Source: Apostichopus japonicus (Eukaryota; Echinodermata; Holothuroidea; Aspidochirotida; Stichopodidae). Taken from it: DNA of 64,000 nucleotides. Position 1 is the stretch's first letter. Every line of letters starts with the position of its first letter. Position numbers and translations under genes: made by a program. The notes under the pieces are model-generated. The model searched no databases. It was given only the letters and a program-made list of their open reading frames with translations, and was not told where the DNA came from. This document shows, piece after piece, positions 11,779 through 24,200 of the stretch. The stretch spans positions 8,845,001-8,909,000 of the forward strand of contig NC_092562.1 of NCBI RefSeq assembly GCF_037975245.1. The letters run 5' to 3'.

Positions 11779-12062
11779 ACAACCAGCTGTCACGAAGCTG
11801 ACACAGTTAGTGGCTTGTATCAAGGAGGGTGCAGGTAGCCATGCCTCAATACAACCAACTGTCATGAAGCTGACACAGTGGTGTGTATCTAGGAGGGTGC
11901 AGGTAGCCATGCCTCAATACAACCAGCTGTCATGAAGCTGACACAGTTAGTGGCTTGTATCAAGGAGGGTGCAGGTAGCCATGCCTCCATACAACCAGCT
12001 GTCATGAAGCTGACACAGTTAGTGGCGTTTATCACAGGAGGGTGCAGGTAGCCATGCCTCAC
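11779..12062. repeat. Four-copy ~70-bp minisatellite
   Basis: Four tandem units begin ACAACCA(G/A)CTGTCA and end GGTAGCCATGCCTC. Each contains CAGCTGTCA..GAAGCTGACA, a small imperfect inverted repeat. The second unit is a few bases shorter. No coding content is recognised. Confidence 0.9.
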
Positions 12063-13469
12063 CTCCATCGCCAGTCAAGGGAAATGGTTCTGTCTCGGAT
12101 TTACTCTATATTTCATATTGCAAATATTTAAGAACGCACCATGTGACGTAGAAACGTCTATTTTTTCTATTGGGAGACTCACAGACCCCATACTGACCTG
12201 GGAGTCAGCTACAACGACGATCAGGGCCCTATCCACTCTTTTATAAGAACTTTAATTCACCTGTAGATTTTCCAGAAGCTTGATGTCCCCAAGTAAAACA
12301 GTGCAGATAGTTATAGTCATTCCATCACTACCTTCATGCGGCAGCTGTTAAACATGGTATCATATGTCATTTGATCTCGATTTAATTAAGAAGGTCTTAT
12401 GCATTACTATCAATGGCAGAAGCGATACACAAATTTCATATTATAGTCAAATTCCTACTGTAATATGGTGTTTATTTTTTATGAAACTAGTGTTGCCCAG
12501 GTACTTTTAAGCTATTCCATAATTAAGTTGTTTAATACCTATCATAGAACACTTATTCTAACTGTTCTTGATTCAAAGCTCTTTGTTTAACGTAATTAAC
12601 TACTGTAGTTTCGTTTTATAACCAACCCTGCACCATTCAATACTTCCGGGTAAAAATGGCCGAGAGCCATACATATAATATAATACAATGTGTACTGTAC
12701 CTTCATTCATTACCTATAGCGGAACAGAAATAGTTACTAACCTTGAACTTTTAGCTTTTAGTCCTTTGCAGTTCAAGTTGAAATATCAAACTTATTGAAT
12801 CCTACTTTATACAGTTGTTGTTGTTGTTTTTGCTTTTGTTGTTTTCAAAAAACTAATTGAAAATACAACACACAAGACGCGAAGTACCGATGTACGTCCA
12901 AAACCAAGCGTCCAAGCGTTAATACTGAATATCCTCTGTTGCTGATTTGGGTGCTAACATATTGAGCAATTACCTTACACCCTCCCGTAAATTAGTGCAG
13001 AGCCATATTTCTATGGACGCCCATTTGGGAAACTAATTCAACGATGAACCAATCAGTTGGAAGTCTGACCCCGTGACCTCGAAGAATGATCAACGATCAC
13101 GCATATCATTAAATTTGAATTTGCCCGCATTTAACGTAAAGTCGGTCCTACGTTTCACTCACAGAATTTACAGACATTGATAGTTTACAACTTACCGGAA
13201 CCTCACAGAATGGATTAAAAGTAATACCAATGTATGGTAGGGCAAAGATACCCGAGAAAAAATCAACGAAAACCTATGAAACAACGATTGCAATTGAACT
13301 TCGTCCTCACACATGTATTCCTAACTGACACAAAATAGGCCAAAACGAACCAACGAAAGAGAGTTACAGCAAAAAAGTTCTCCCATTTGTGGATCTTATA
13401 CTCTCCTACATGATGCTGTAAAGTTTCGGTGAAATGGTTGTCTAAGACGGCCAGTCACAAAACGATTAC
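12063..13469. other. Non-coding stretch, no gene seen
   Basis: No exon-like frame or element with defined ends was found. A short GTTGTTGTTGTT run lies near 12816. Confidence 0.4.
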
Positions 13470-13503
13470 CTCGACTCGGCGATTTTGTTGCTGTCGCCGC
13501 CAT
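13470..13503 (-). CDS. Possible first coding exon of an unidentified gene
   Basis: On the minus strand, CAAAATGGCGGCG (ATG at 13503) starts an 11-codon frame, MAATATKSPSR plus one base. It is followed directly by a donor-like G|GTAATCG at 13470/13469. The strong start context, the local CpG-containing sequence and the donor are typical of a first exon. It does not join in frame to the TRIM ATG exon. Just inside the intron lies a ~50-base sequence resembling 17406-17455. No partner exon is identified. Confidence 0.3.
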
Positions 13504-15014
13504 TTTGAAATTAGGTAGACTTTCGCCAAGCCGTTTTCATGCTATGGGCTACTACCGACAAGACTTCATTCAAATCGTTTTCAATGTAGTGGAACCCATT
13601 CCTTTAGTGTACGGTCTATTAGGAATGTTAGGTTTTGTGGCGTGAAATTAAGTAATTTAAGTTGTGCTAAGGTTTGGAAGAAATTTTGTCCCAAATTCTA
13701 ATATATGATTAGGTAAAATGTGAAATTACTGAGAGCTGCGTATGGGAGGGGTAAGAGAGACAAAATGGGGGAGGGGGCAAGGGAGATGGTGTTTCCTTTC
13801 TAGCTAAATTAATGGTGGTAACTATTAAGGTAACACAAATTTTCCTGAGTCTGTTGTCAAAACTGAAGGGGTCATACCACATTGAATATACAAAGGTAAC
13901 ATGGCCTAGGCCAAACCTTATTTCTAGTTGCTTTCTAAGGAACTTCCAACAATTCCGAATGATTTATACCTACAATACCAAATGATTTATACTTACCCAC
14001 TTACCATAATTCCACAGTAGCCCTTACTCAGTGAGATTCTGCAAAGCTGGGTACTCATCTGTTGCTTATATTCATCAATAAATATCAGTTAACAGTTTTC
14101 CAGTCAATACCAATCCTTGTTTGGTTCATGTATCACACTACATAACTGCTTGCCAATATTGAAGTTAAGTACTGTGGCTTGGGTAGGGGTGTGTTGTTTA
14201 GGGGAGGGGTGTGGTGTTTTTAGGGGTTTTGGGGAGGGAATGTGGTGCTTAGCGGATGTGGGGAAGGGTTTGGAGTTTCCCAGCTTTGGGATGGGTGTGG
14301 TGTTCACCAGCTTTGGGAAGAGTTAGGGTATTTTGGAGGGATGAGGTGGTTTTGCCACATATGGGGACTTTAATTAAAAGCTGACTTTCAGTACACAGGA
14401 CGTGTTTGGATACATTACGTTCTATGGATACTCTGACCAAATATTTTGAGTAGGGCTGTTTTCTTTTTCTTTTGCACATGCATAGTAGAACATAAGTCAA
14501 CAGTGGAAATAGAGTTGCCTGGTCTTTTATTGATTTTATAACTGTAACAATAAGGCACTTTAAGCAACAGAAAAAAGAAAACAAAAAACATTTGTGTGAC
14601 ACTCTCCATGAAAGAACATGTTTTAATGTCCTGTGAAAATATGGGCATGAAATATAAATTACTTCGATCACTTCAAAGTGAAATACTTTGTTCAAATGGA
14701 AGGAATAGCTTAACAAAATTTGAATACTTCTTGAAATGAAACACACTTCATACTGTGAAGACTTCATACAATAATGTTGTCTGAAAAAAAATCACACACA
14801 ATGTCAAGTGCATTATGACTGGAAGGGGTATTTCAAGGTGGCATAGTGAAGGCATGACATAGCAAAAACAGTTCAGGTGGCAGGATGGATAGTTTTGTAA
14901 CTTTGAAATGGTGAGATATACCTGTGACATATAGCATAAGATTAAAATTAAAAGACAAATATATAAAAGTAAAAGGTAAGAGTAGAAAGTAAATAAATAA
15001 GTCCAAACTTGACA
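13504..15014. other. Non-coding stretch with G-rich tract
   Basis: No gene is recognised. The region 14175-14345 is a degenerate GGGGTGTGGTG-type G-rich repeat. Long minus-strand frames at 14249-14767 are low-complexity and match no family I know. Confidence 0.4.
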
Positions 15015-15478
15015 TATAACTTTAACAACCTGATCTTCTTCAGAAATAGGAGCACCAATAGCAGCCCAACGATCCATACTTCCTTTCATATAATTCAAAT
15101 TATTTCCAACTGACTTGCCCTCTGCCATTTCAGTTCTGAGGTACTTTTTCTTGAGCTGAATTTTGTTGGTTAGAGAATCCTTTTCGAACAGAGTACGCAA
15201 GGCATCCTAAGCATCACTAGGTTTCTCACTTGTTGTAATTAATTCCAGCTGACTAGATGCTATTGCAAGCACAATGGTGAAAAATGCCAGTTGTGTCTTT
15301 TTCAAGTTTGCACTCTTCTACTTCTCACATACAGTAACCCCCAACTTTCCTGAGCCATCCTCATAGCCCACAGGCCTTTTGCAAGAAACAAATGTCTCAT
15401 CTGGAAATTCCATGTCAGCCAGTTCGAGCCATCCATTTTGTTAATTTTCCACGTCATATTTTCTGTTGTTCCAGCCAT
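15015..15478 (-). pseudogene. Ty1/copia-type gag fragment (decayed retrotransposon)
   Basis: Read on the minus strand from ATG at 15478, the translation begins MAGTTENMTWKINKMDGSNW, the typical start of copia gag polyproteins. After frameshifts and stops near 15330-15210 it regains LRTLFEKDSLTNKIQLKKKY and then AAIGAPISEEDQVV (~15195-15030), the conserved gag helices of the UBN2/DUF4219 type. Homology stops abruptly near 15025, so protease, integrase and reverse transcriptase are missing. LTRs were not found. This is a 5'-end fragment of a dead element. Confidence 0.75.
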
Positions 15479-15479
15479 A

Positions 15480-17461
15480 TTGGTCAGTTGTCACGACTAA
15501 ATTAACCAATTTAAGTACCGACAATTCCCAAGAAATGGTTCCAAAATCAGAACATAAATTCCAAACAACAATCTATTCTACACAGTTAACTTCCAGTGTA
15601 TGTGTCTGGGCCAATAACCTGTTCGAGTTAGCTAGAGAATAGGCATGAGACTGCTGAGTATATTACAGCCTGTTGCTGCACACAACTTGTTCTTTCTATA
15701 AGAGTATAACAGAAACTGAGGAAAAATGTAAATTACACATATATAGAAAACAAAATTGCTTAAAGGTAGCACACTAATAATACAACCTGATTAAACAAAC
15801 AATAGTTTGGAGCAGAGTTGTAACAACAGGCACTTAACTGATCCACAGGCTGCATTCCTTCTTACTACGGGTACATATAAGAGAGCTAGGAACTTAAAGA
15901 TATATAGTATTAAATAGAATGTGAGACTACATTTATTAACAGATTTCTATAAATAAACTCTTATATGAAGACTTCAGATATGAGGATAATAAACATGAGG
16001 ATGTAATAAACTCTGGAAGCTCTCTGGGCTAATACTTAATACCAGTGGAACTGCATTTTGCAATGTTAGTCATTATACATAACAAAACAAATCTAATAGT
16101 GAATGAAACTTTTCTTCTTTTTGGGAATAACTTTTTTTTGGTCATATATACATGGGAAAGCACCTTAGAGAAATCTGTGTGTGACACACACACACATAGG
16201 GAAGACTGTACGTGAATGACTAACTAAGTACTTCTACTACTGTACCTATCATAGAAAACAACATAACAATAAAAAGATCGTAAACTCTCGTTAACAGCAA
16301 AACATGTTGTCACAAAATGATCCCTGATATTGTTTTAAGTCACCTGGAATTATAAGTAGCTATGTACAACTACATGGCTCTATGAGGTGCAATTGTTCTC
16401 AAGTACCAGCAGTAGGTCTAACTGTAATAGCAATAAGTATAAAGTGTAAGCAGTATAAAGCAAGCTAGTTTTATTTCTGTGTTACGTATCTTGCTCTACA
16501 TATTAAGCATAGGGAATTGGGCCTAGACTTAAGTCATGGATCTAATACCGGTCTTGAACACTTGTAACAAAGTGACATTGAAATGGATCCCGATCCCAGG
16601 ATGGCGGAAATTTTCACCCAGTCCAGCTTTAATAAAACTCATCATAAGCCATGATCTTAACTTATACATAGTACAAAGGCAGTCTACTTGTACTACTAAT
16701 AATTTTTGTAAAATAATAATAATACTAAATTGTATCTTATGCAGTCCAAATCTTTTCAAGAACAGGCCCCTTAGAATTATTACACAAGGACGAGAAGGCG
16801 TAGGCTAAGAACTAAAGGTTATAGGCCTTAGTCCATTATTAAAATTGGACTAAACTATGCAGGTATTCTAGTATTACTAAAACTAGGCTAGGGCCTACCT
16901 GTACAGTAGTAAAAACTTGTCGTAGTATATTACTTTAGTAAATACAAAAGTACTAGGCCTATAGGCTAGCCTAGGCTTGTACTAGGGGCCTAGTACAGTA
17001 ATATTACTGTCCGCTATGCCCTCGAAATTTAAATTTTAACTATTTAGTAGCCATAAGTAGTACCGTGACTTATCAACTCCCTGGTTTTTCCATATTAACG
17101 CAAAAAAATGAAGGGAATCTATGCCGAATAGAAAGATTACGAAAAATACGAGACGTTGCAAATCTAGCACTAGCTACATCATAGTCGACATATAGCGCTA
17201 GGCTGCACGTTATAGGATACGGTGCTTTCGTGTATATGTGTATTATGTACGTTAGGATACATGTATTAGGGGCAACCAAAAGCACATAGGAGCACCATTT
17301 TCGTTGACCAAAAAATCACACTTTTCGGGGGAGTTACAACTTTTCTGAAAAATATGAGTAAGATTCAAGCTTATATATTACAAAAACGCTATTTTTACGG
17401 TTAAAAGTTGTCTAAGACGCGAAAGTCACATAACGATAGACGTCGACTCGATTTGACTTAC
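15480..17461. other. Non-coding stretch, no gene seen
   Basis: No supported coding exon. Features are short: an (AC)n run near 16188 and a CTAGGCCTA-rich patch at 16850-17000. It may be intron downstream of the exon at 17462-17756. Confidence 0.4.
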
Positions 17462-17756
17462 CTTTATGTTTTTGCGTTGGTCGTCGATAAGAAAATGCAC
17501 TGTTCTATTGGTAAAATCTTCGTTTCTTTCCGGAAATGATCGTATTTGAGTCTCTAAAGTATCCTTTATCGAGCTACGATACTCGTAAACCCGAATGACA
17601 TTGGGATGTTTGCGAATTTTACCGATTACATCCATACATGGAAGTAGCGAACCGAAGTCCGTAGAACCGGATTTGCACGAAACAATTACTTCCGGGTCAA
17701 GTAGCTGTGCTCGAAAATTTGCTAGTAACGGCCATATATTGAGGTCAGACTTCCAA
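17462..17756 (-). CDS. Internal exon of an unidentified gene, with duplicated splice acceptor
   Basis: This is a 98-codon open exon ending at a consensus donor, AAG|GTAAGTC (17462/17461). Upstream on the minus strand is a very strong acceptor (long TTCTTCTT pyrimidine run, ATTGCAG, exon start 17778). A 22-bp tandem duplication (17739-17760 and 17761-17782) creates a second acceptor-like CAG with exon start 17756. Only the second start keeps the long frame; the first reads into a stop after about ten codons. The translation begins WKSDLNIWPLLANFRAQLLD and includes HPNVIRVYEY and an NRT glycosylation sequon. I do not recognise the family. Extending the frame to an ATG at 17848 gives a signal-peptide-like start, but those bases look like intron. 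Confidence 0.45.
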
Positions 17757-17782
17757 CTGATTGAGGTCAGACTTCCAACTGC
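17739..17782. repeat. 22-bp tandem duplication at a splice acceptor
   Basis: TTGAGGTCAGACTTCCAACT followed by GA or GC occurs twice head to tail, with 21 of 22 bases identical. The length is not a multiple of three, so inclusion of both copies shifts the reading frame of the adjacent exon. Confidence 0.85.
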
Positions 17783-17884
17783 AATCAACGAAGAAAGAAA
17801 ATAGAAGAAGAAGAAATATGCAAATGTACGGAAGCGTAGAAGGGACATTGCATTGACGAGTTACCAACTTGACAAAACGACAAT

Positions 17885-18400
17885 TATCTGCAAATTGACG
17901 AGTTGCACACTTACTACCATCTCGAAAAAATGACAAAATTCAGAAAATTGATGCATTGACGAGATAACGGATCTCGTCAATGCATCAATTTTCTGCAAAT
18001 TGACGAGTTGCACACTTGCTACCATCTCGAAAAAATGACAAAATTCAGAAAATTGATGCATTGACGAGATAACGGATCTAGTCAATGCAACAATTTTCTG
18101 CATATTGACGAGTTGCACACTTACTACCATCTCGACAAGATGACAAAATTCAGAAAATTGACGTTTTGACGAAATAACGGATCTCGTCAATGCAACAATT
18201 TTCTGCAAATTGACGAGTTGCACATTTACTACCATCTCGACAAGATGACAAAATTCAGAAAATTGACGAGTTGACGAGATATCGGATCTCGTCAATGCAA
18301 CAATTTTATGCAAATTGACGAGTTGCACACTTACTACCATCTCGACAAGATGACAAAATTCAGAAAATTGATGCATTGACGAGATCCGATATCTCGTCAA
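17885..18400. repeat. 105-bp minisatellite with palindromic core, five units
   Basis: GACGAGTTGCACA recurs at 17897, 18002, 18107, 18212 and 18317, exactly 105 bases apart. Each unit also holds TGACGAGAT..ATCTCGTCA, an imperfect palindrome able to form a hairpin, and ATGACAAAATTCAGAAAATTG. Because 105 is a multiple of three, the minus strand stays open as a 35-residue repeat (17861-18439). I regard this as a by-product of the period, not proof of a protein. The array lies between a candidate exon and the TATC array. Confidence 0.9.
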
Positions 18401-18456
18401 AACGAGGTTCGAAACCGGTAAGGTAGTTCGTAATTCCACCGTAGGCGATTGTATAT

Positions 18457-19760
<1,304 letters not shown>

Positions 19761-19799
19761 TCAGGTAACTCGCAATCATTCAGCTAGTATATCAAATTG

Positions 19800-20280
19800 A
19801 ATTTCAGATATATCTAAATTATGTTAGATAGGCCTATCTACGTCTACCTTAAAATCAATTTCAGATATCTCGAAATAAAGGAAGACAACAAGATATTTGA
19901 AATTATATTTCAGAAATCTGAAATTATATTTCAGGCATCTGAAATTCATAATCAGATATCTCGAATTCAATTCCAGATATCTGAAATAGAATTTCAGATA
20001 TCTTGAATACAATTCCAGATACCTGAGAAAATATTTCGAGTTTAATTTTAGATATTTGAAATATAATTTTAGATATCTCGAAAGTAATTTTAGATATCTG
20101 AATTTATATTTCAGATATCTGGAATTGAATTCGAGATATCAGGAATTGAATTCGAGATATCTGAATATGAATATCTAAAATAAGGTATAATTCCAGATAT
20201 TTTATATCTCGAATGTTATTATAGAAATCTGTAATAAAATTGAGATGTCTAAAATAAGAAACAATTTCAGATATTTAAAA
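19800..20280. repeat. AGATATCT palindromic repeat field
   Basis: About 25 irregular copies of TTTCAGATATCTGAAAT and variants, each centred on the self-complementary AGATATCT. It forms the left edge of segmental-duplication copy B. A shorter version at 5695-5795 forms the left edge of copy A. Confidence 0.85.
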
Positions 20281-22400
20281 TCCCTGATTAAATGTTAAAA
20301 TGGCTTTCCATATGACCGGCTATCACATTGATTAGAATCGATAATTATAAGTTAACCCTGGTTGGGTTTCATGTATGAATAGTTCCTAAGATTTATCTGG
20401 TAGAAACAGAATATTCATTCTGACCAAACTATCAATACAAATGCGTTCAAGTGGTATACATAGAATTACAATACATTCAAAAGAAAATGTCCCAACTAGG
20501 TATTCAAAATGAGAAAGAGAAATAGAGTATGAAACTGACATTATTTCCGAGTAGCTTTTAAACTGGATGATAAAATACTTTTAACATAATGAATATAAAT
20601 GTCTAACTCATGCGCAGCAAGTTGAAGGTATATTAGATGCAAACTATATCCATGCATGAAAAGACGTTGCTAATCCATGGTATCAATTTATAGGAAAACA
20701 GAGTAATAAAAATGTCCTTTTTATGATTACATCGTAAAGATGAAGAATAACAAATTCAGCTATTTTTTGCCATCCCACAGGCTACACGAAAGGAAGATTT
20801 AGCATTAGAGGCTGCAACTAACTGTTCTTCATTCGGAATTATTATCTTTAATCAATTCAGAGCAACATTATGTTTGTTGCTATTTTTTAATGATACGGAG
20901 CGAGCTAGTTATAATCCTTCATATCACTTGCCACTCCTCTTTACTTTTGGATTATACTTTAATCGACTCTTTCAGTTCAAATACAGTAGATACTATATGA
21001 TCGAGCGAAATATCATAATCGTCTGTAAAATCACACAGATGCATCGTGGGTAGTGCGCATATACAAGAATATATTTACATTAAATTACATAGGAAGCAAT
21101 GAAACCAAACTAAAGTAAGCTGGGGTCTTCAATCAGGAAAAATACATAGTTTTCCTATCTGAAATGATCTTCCGAAATATAGAAAAAGATTACTTAAACC
21201 TGTCAATCAGATAAACACAAAATGTGAAGCGAAGTAATAAGCCATTTTGATTTCTCCCACATGTTCATCTGCTAAATTATATCGTAAAGACACGTTCCCA
21301 GCTACATAATTATTCGCATGAACGCTAGCAGTTCTACGTATATGTTTCAATGTACTTGTTTTTCGATATCTAACTTTACAAGTTCCATTGAAGTCATTTA
21401 TACAACTGTGCAAACATTACAGTTTGGTCCCCTTTTGATGAATATTCCTTCTATATGTCTACGGCATATGTATCTAATGGTTTTGCGACTATATGATGTA
21501 TCAAAGTAACCGCTAAGCTAAAGGGGTTGACGGTCTAATTGTTTAATGGACAAAAGTGGTGGCTCACTTTTCTTTTCCTTTCAAGTAATTCTAGTGAAAT
21601 GATGTAAACTAAGAAGACGGATCTTATTCATCATGATCCGTTTCATCTTAAAGTTTCTAGGTTTTCAGCAAATGTTGATAATTCCCTCCTCATCAATCGT
21701 AACCAGCCTATGATATTCGATTCAGTGTGGTGTATACTCTGGGTATTTCCTTCTTTCATGTATGTTTATGCAGTAGTCTTTATTCTGGCATCTGTTGGAA
21801 AGAACATTTATAAAGTTACAAACGTTGATCCAGTTCTCTATTCTAATGAAGCACATTTTATAATGGACACATTTTATAATGGACAAACAAGACATGTTTG
21901 ATGTCGATTCTTTGTGTAACATTTCTCAGCAAAAAATTCCCTTCTTTTCTTATCTTCTTTCCTTTCTTGCCTGTTATGTTTCTTTTTCTGTCTTTTGTTG
22001 TTTATTTTATTTTTAATCAACTTAAGTTGGCATTGTGATGACTTGTCAAGAACAGTACTATGATCTCTGTAGAATACTTTCATTTTTCTTTTACGATTCC
22101 GTATAGGAAATTGTGAACAAGTTGTGCACTTTGGTTTCATGTATATTGGGTTTGGACATGATTTCTACTAATGCTATTTACTTGAGCTAGATTCAATCAA
22201 AACTATCTTTAAATTATAAATATCAGCTACTACCTGGCCATACATAAATACATCACAGAAAGATAATATCCTTGGCAATATTGCCACAGCTTAATGTACC
22301 CTTTTATTGTTGTTACATCAAGATTATTCCAATTACAACATTTATGTTACTACTAGTAATATTAAAGTAAGGAACACTGATATATACTCACCAGACCATT

Positions 22401-23023
22401 ACAAAGTATCTTTCCAGACCGTGATGTAGCTACAAGCTTCTCTCCCTTCTCTGTCATTAATGTTGTCATACACCGTGCTTTATCTTCTGTCCGTTTGGTT
22501 GTCAACAACTGCTGACCATCTTGACTGTGCTGTGTGATGATACATTTTCCAACAAACAGTTCACTTGATGACCACAAGATGTATACAAAACCTGCCCTGT
22601 CTGCACATATACTGAAAGGATACCAAATCTCTTCGTCAATATCTGGTTTCGGAAGCTCGTATAGTAACTCTGCCTCTGTTTTAGATATATCAATGGTTAC
22701 AGCGTATGCACATCTACCCCCGAAATCGCATATCAGCAACACACCTTTGTGATAAAGGATATCTCTTGACCATTTTATAACCTCTGGCAGCTTCAGAGCT
22801 CGAATGAACTTCAATTCTTTATCAAATATGAATAGCGATCCAACATTTCGTGATGTACCTACACTGATGTGGCCACGTATATGATCGGTAGTTATACAAC
22901 TCGCATACTTCCTATCCTCCGTTTTGATGTCATCAAAGAGAGACGTGATGTTATTTTGAGTAAAGGACCCATCATGAATATTATAAACACCAACCAGATT
23001 GGATCCACAAACCGAAGCTATCT
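22401..23023 (-). pseudogene. Truncated TRIM gene copy (C-terminal propeller part only)
   Basis: Homologous to the last ~210 codons of the TRIM gene at 7763-9958, starting at IASVCGSNLVGV and keeping the same splice donor (CTG|GTGAGT) at its end. RING, B-boxes and coiled coil are absent because the copy breaks off at 23023. No stop or frameshift is present, and I count about 17 amino-acid differences from the parent, roughly 92 percent identity. The frame runs on through a short (AT)n tract. It could be a fossil, or an exon recruited by an upstream promoter; nothing shows expression. Confidence 0.75.
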
Positions 23024-23050
23024 TATGATACAATATATGTGTATGTTGTA

Positions 23051-23096
<46 letters not shown>

Positions 23097-24200
23097 CGTT
23101 TTTATTCTTGCATGCAAAGTTTAAGAATGTTTCCATTTTGGTGTAAGTTTCAATTTTATTTACACCAGGTTACACCATGATGTTAAACAGATAAGTCTTT
23201 CTTAATCTATGGGTTATCACTAGTGACTTTTGTTAAATAATATTTATGACTGACATATCAATTCAAGGATCAAATAGAAGCAAACTTGAAGATTTCTAGA
23301 TATGAGTTCACCCCGGGCCTCCGTCGGGGCTTCGCCCTAGGGCCCCTGGACCCATGAACCCAGTGATGTACCCAACAGTGCCTCTTAAATGTACTTATGA
23401 TACCATATGTTTGCATGTTGTAGAAATCTGTATTACAAGGTGATTTTATTCTTGCATGCAAAGTTTAAGAATGTTTACTTGTTTATGTTTAAACAGTTGA
23501 CTTGTAATGACATACATGATGATTTGAAATTTACTCGATCAGTCAGTTTATAACTAACTTAGTGAATTCGGTATCATGGCTGTGACCTCGATATCTGTTC
23601 TGTTCTGATTGTTTAGCTTAGTAATATTCCAACGGCAAAAGATAAACTGATAGATAATGGCTGAACTGATATGACTGGTATTTTACACCAAAAGTATACA
23701 TTGCGTATACTATGAATAATAACTACATGAGAGAACACAAACGTTGAGTCTCTACAGGACTATTTAACCGATCCCGATAGGGGAACTTATAACTGACAAG
23801 TTGTTCGTATTAATTGAACAAAATGTTAAATAATTAAGCATGTACTGTACTTATATTACCATGTGTGTGCATGTTGTAGATATCTGAAAACAAGGTGAGC
23901 TTTTTTTCTTGGGTGCAAAGTTTAAGAATGTTTCCGTTTGTTTTTAGTTTCAATTTTATTTATCACAATAAAGGACCTAAGTTATAACTAGATGCTGAAT
24001 AGATATGTCTTTCTTAATTTATGTCTTATCACTTGTCAGGTGTGACTTTTGTTAACATATATTTATGACTGGCATATCAATTCAAGGACCAAACAGAAGC
24101 AAACTTGAAGATTTTTAGGTGTGAGTTCGCCCCTGGACCCCGCCGGGGCTTCGCCTTTGGACCCCATCAGGGGCTCTAAGGTGAAACTCTGTACCCCACC
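23024..24200. repeat. Internally repeated element with GGGGCTTCGCC hairpins
   Basis: Three copies of a GCATGTTGTAGA..ATGCAAAGTTTAAGAATGTT block (about 23041-23130, 23411-23479, 23869-23937) alternate with two copies of a block running from CATATCAATTCAAGGA to a GC-rich foldback (GTCGGGGCTTCGCCC near 23323, GCCGGGGCTTCGCC near 24141). It adjoins the truncated TRIM copy. Probably a transposon remnant; class unknown, no coding region seen. A 40-base (AT)n lies at 23055-23093. Confidence 0.6.

Larger units (their letters stand above)
19800..23023. repeat. Segmental duplication, copy B
   Basis: Collinear with 5690-8394 from the AGATATCT field to a break at 23023 inside the TRIM frame. Small insertions specific to this copy occur near 20630-20690 and 21020-21080. 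At the break the sequence switches to a different repeat family (23024-24200). Confidence 0.9.

Noticed and set aside
17885-18400. CRISPR-like array
   Set aside because: Whole 105-bp units repeat without unique spacers, and this is a eukaryotic genome.
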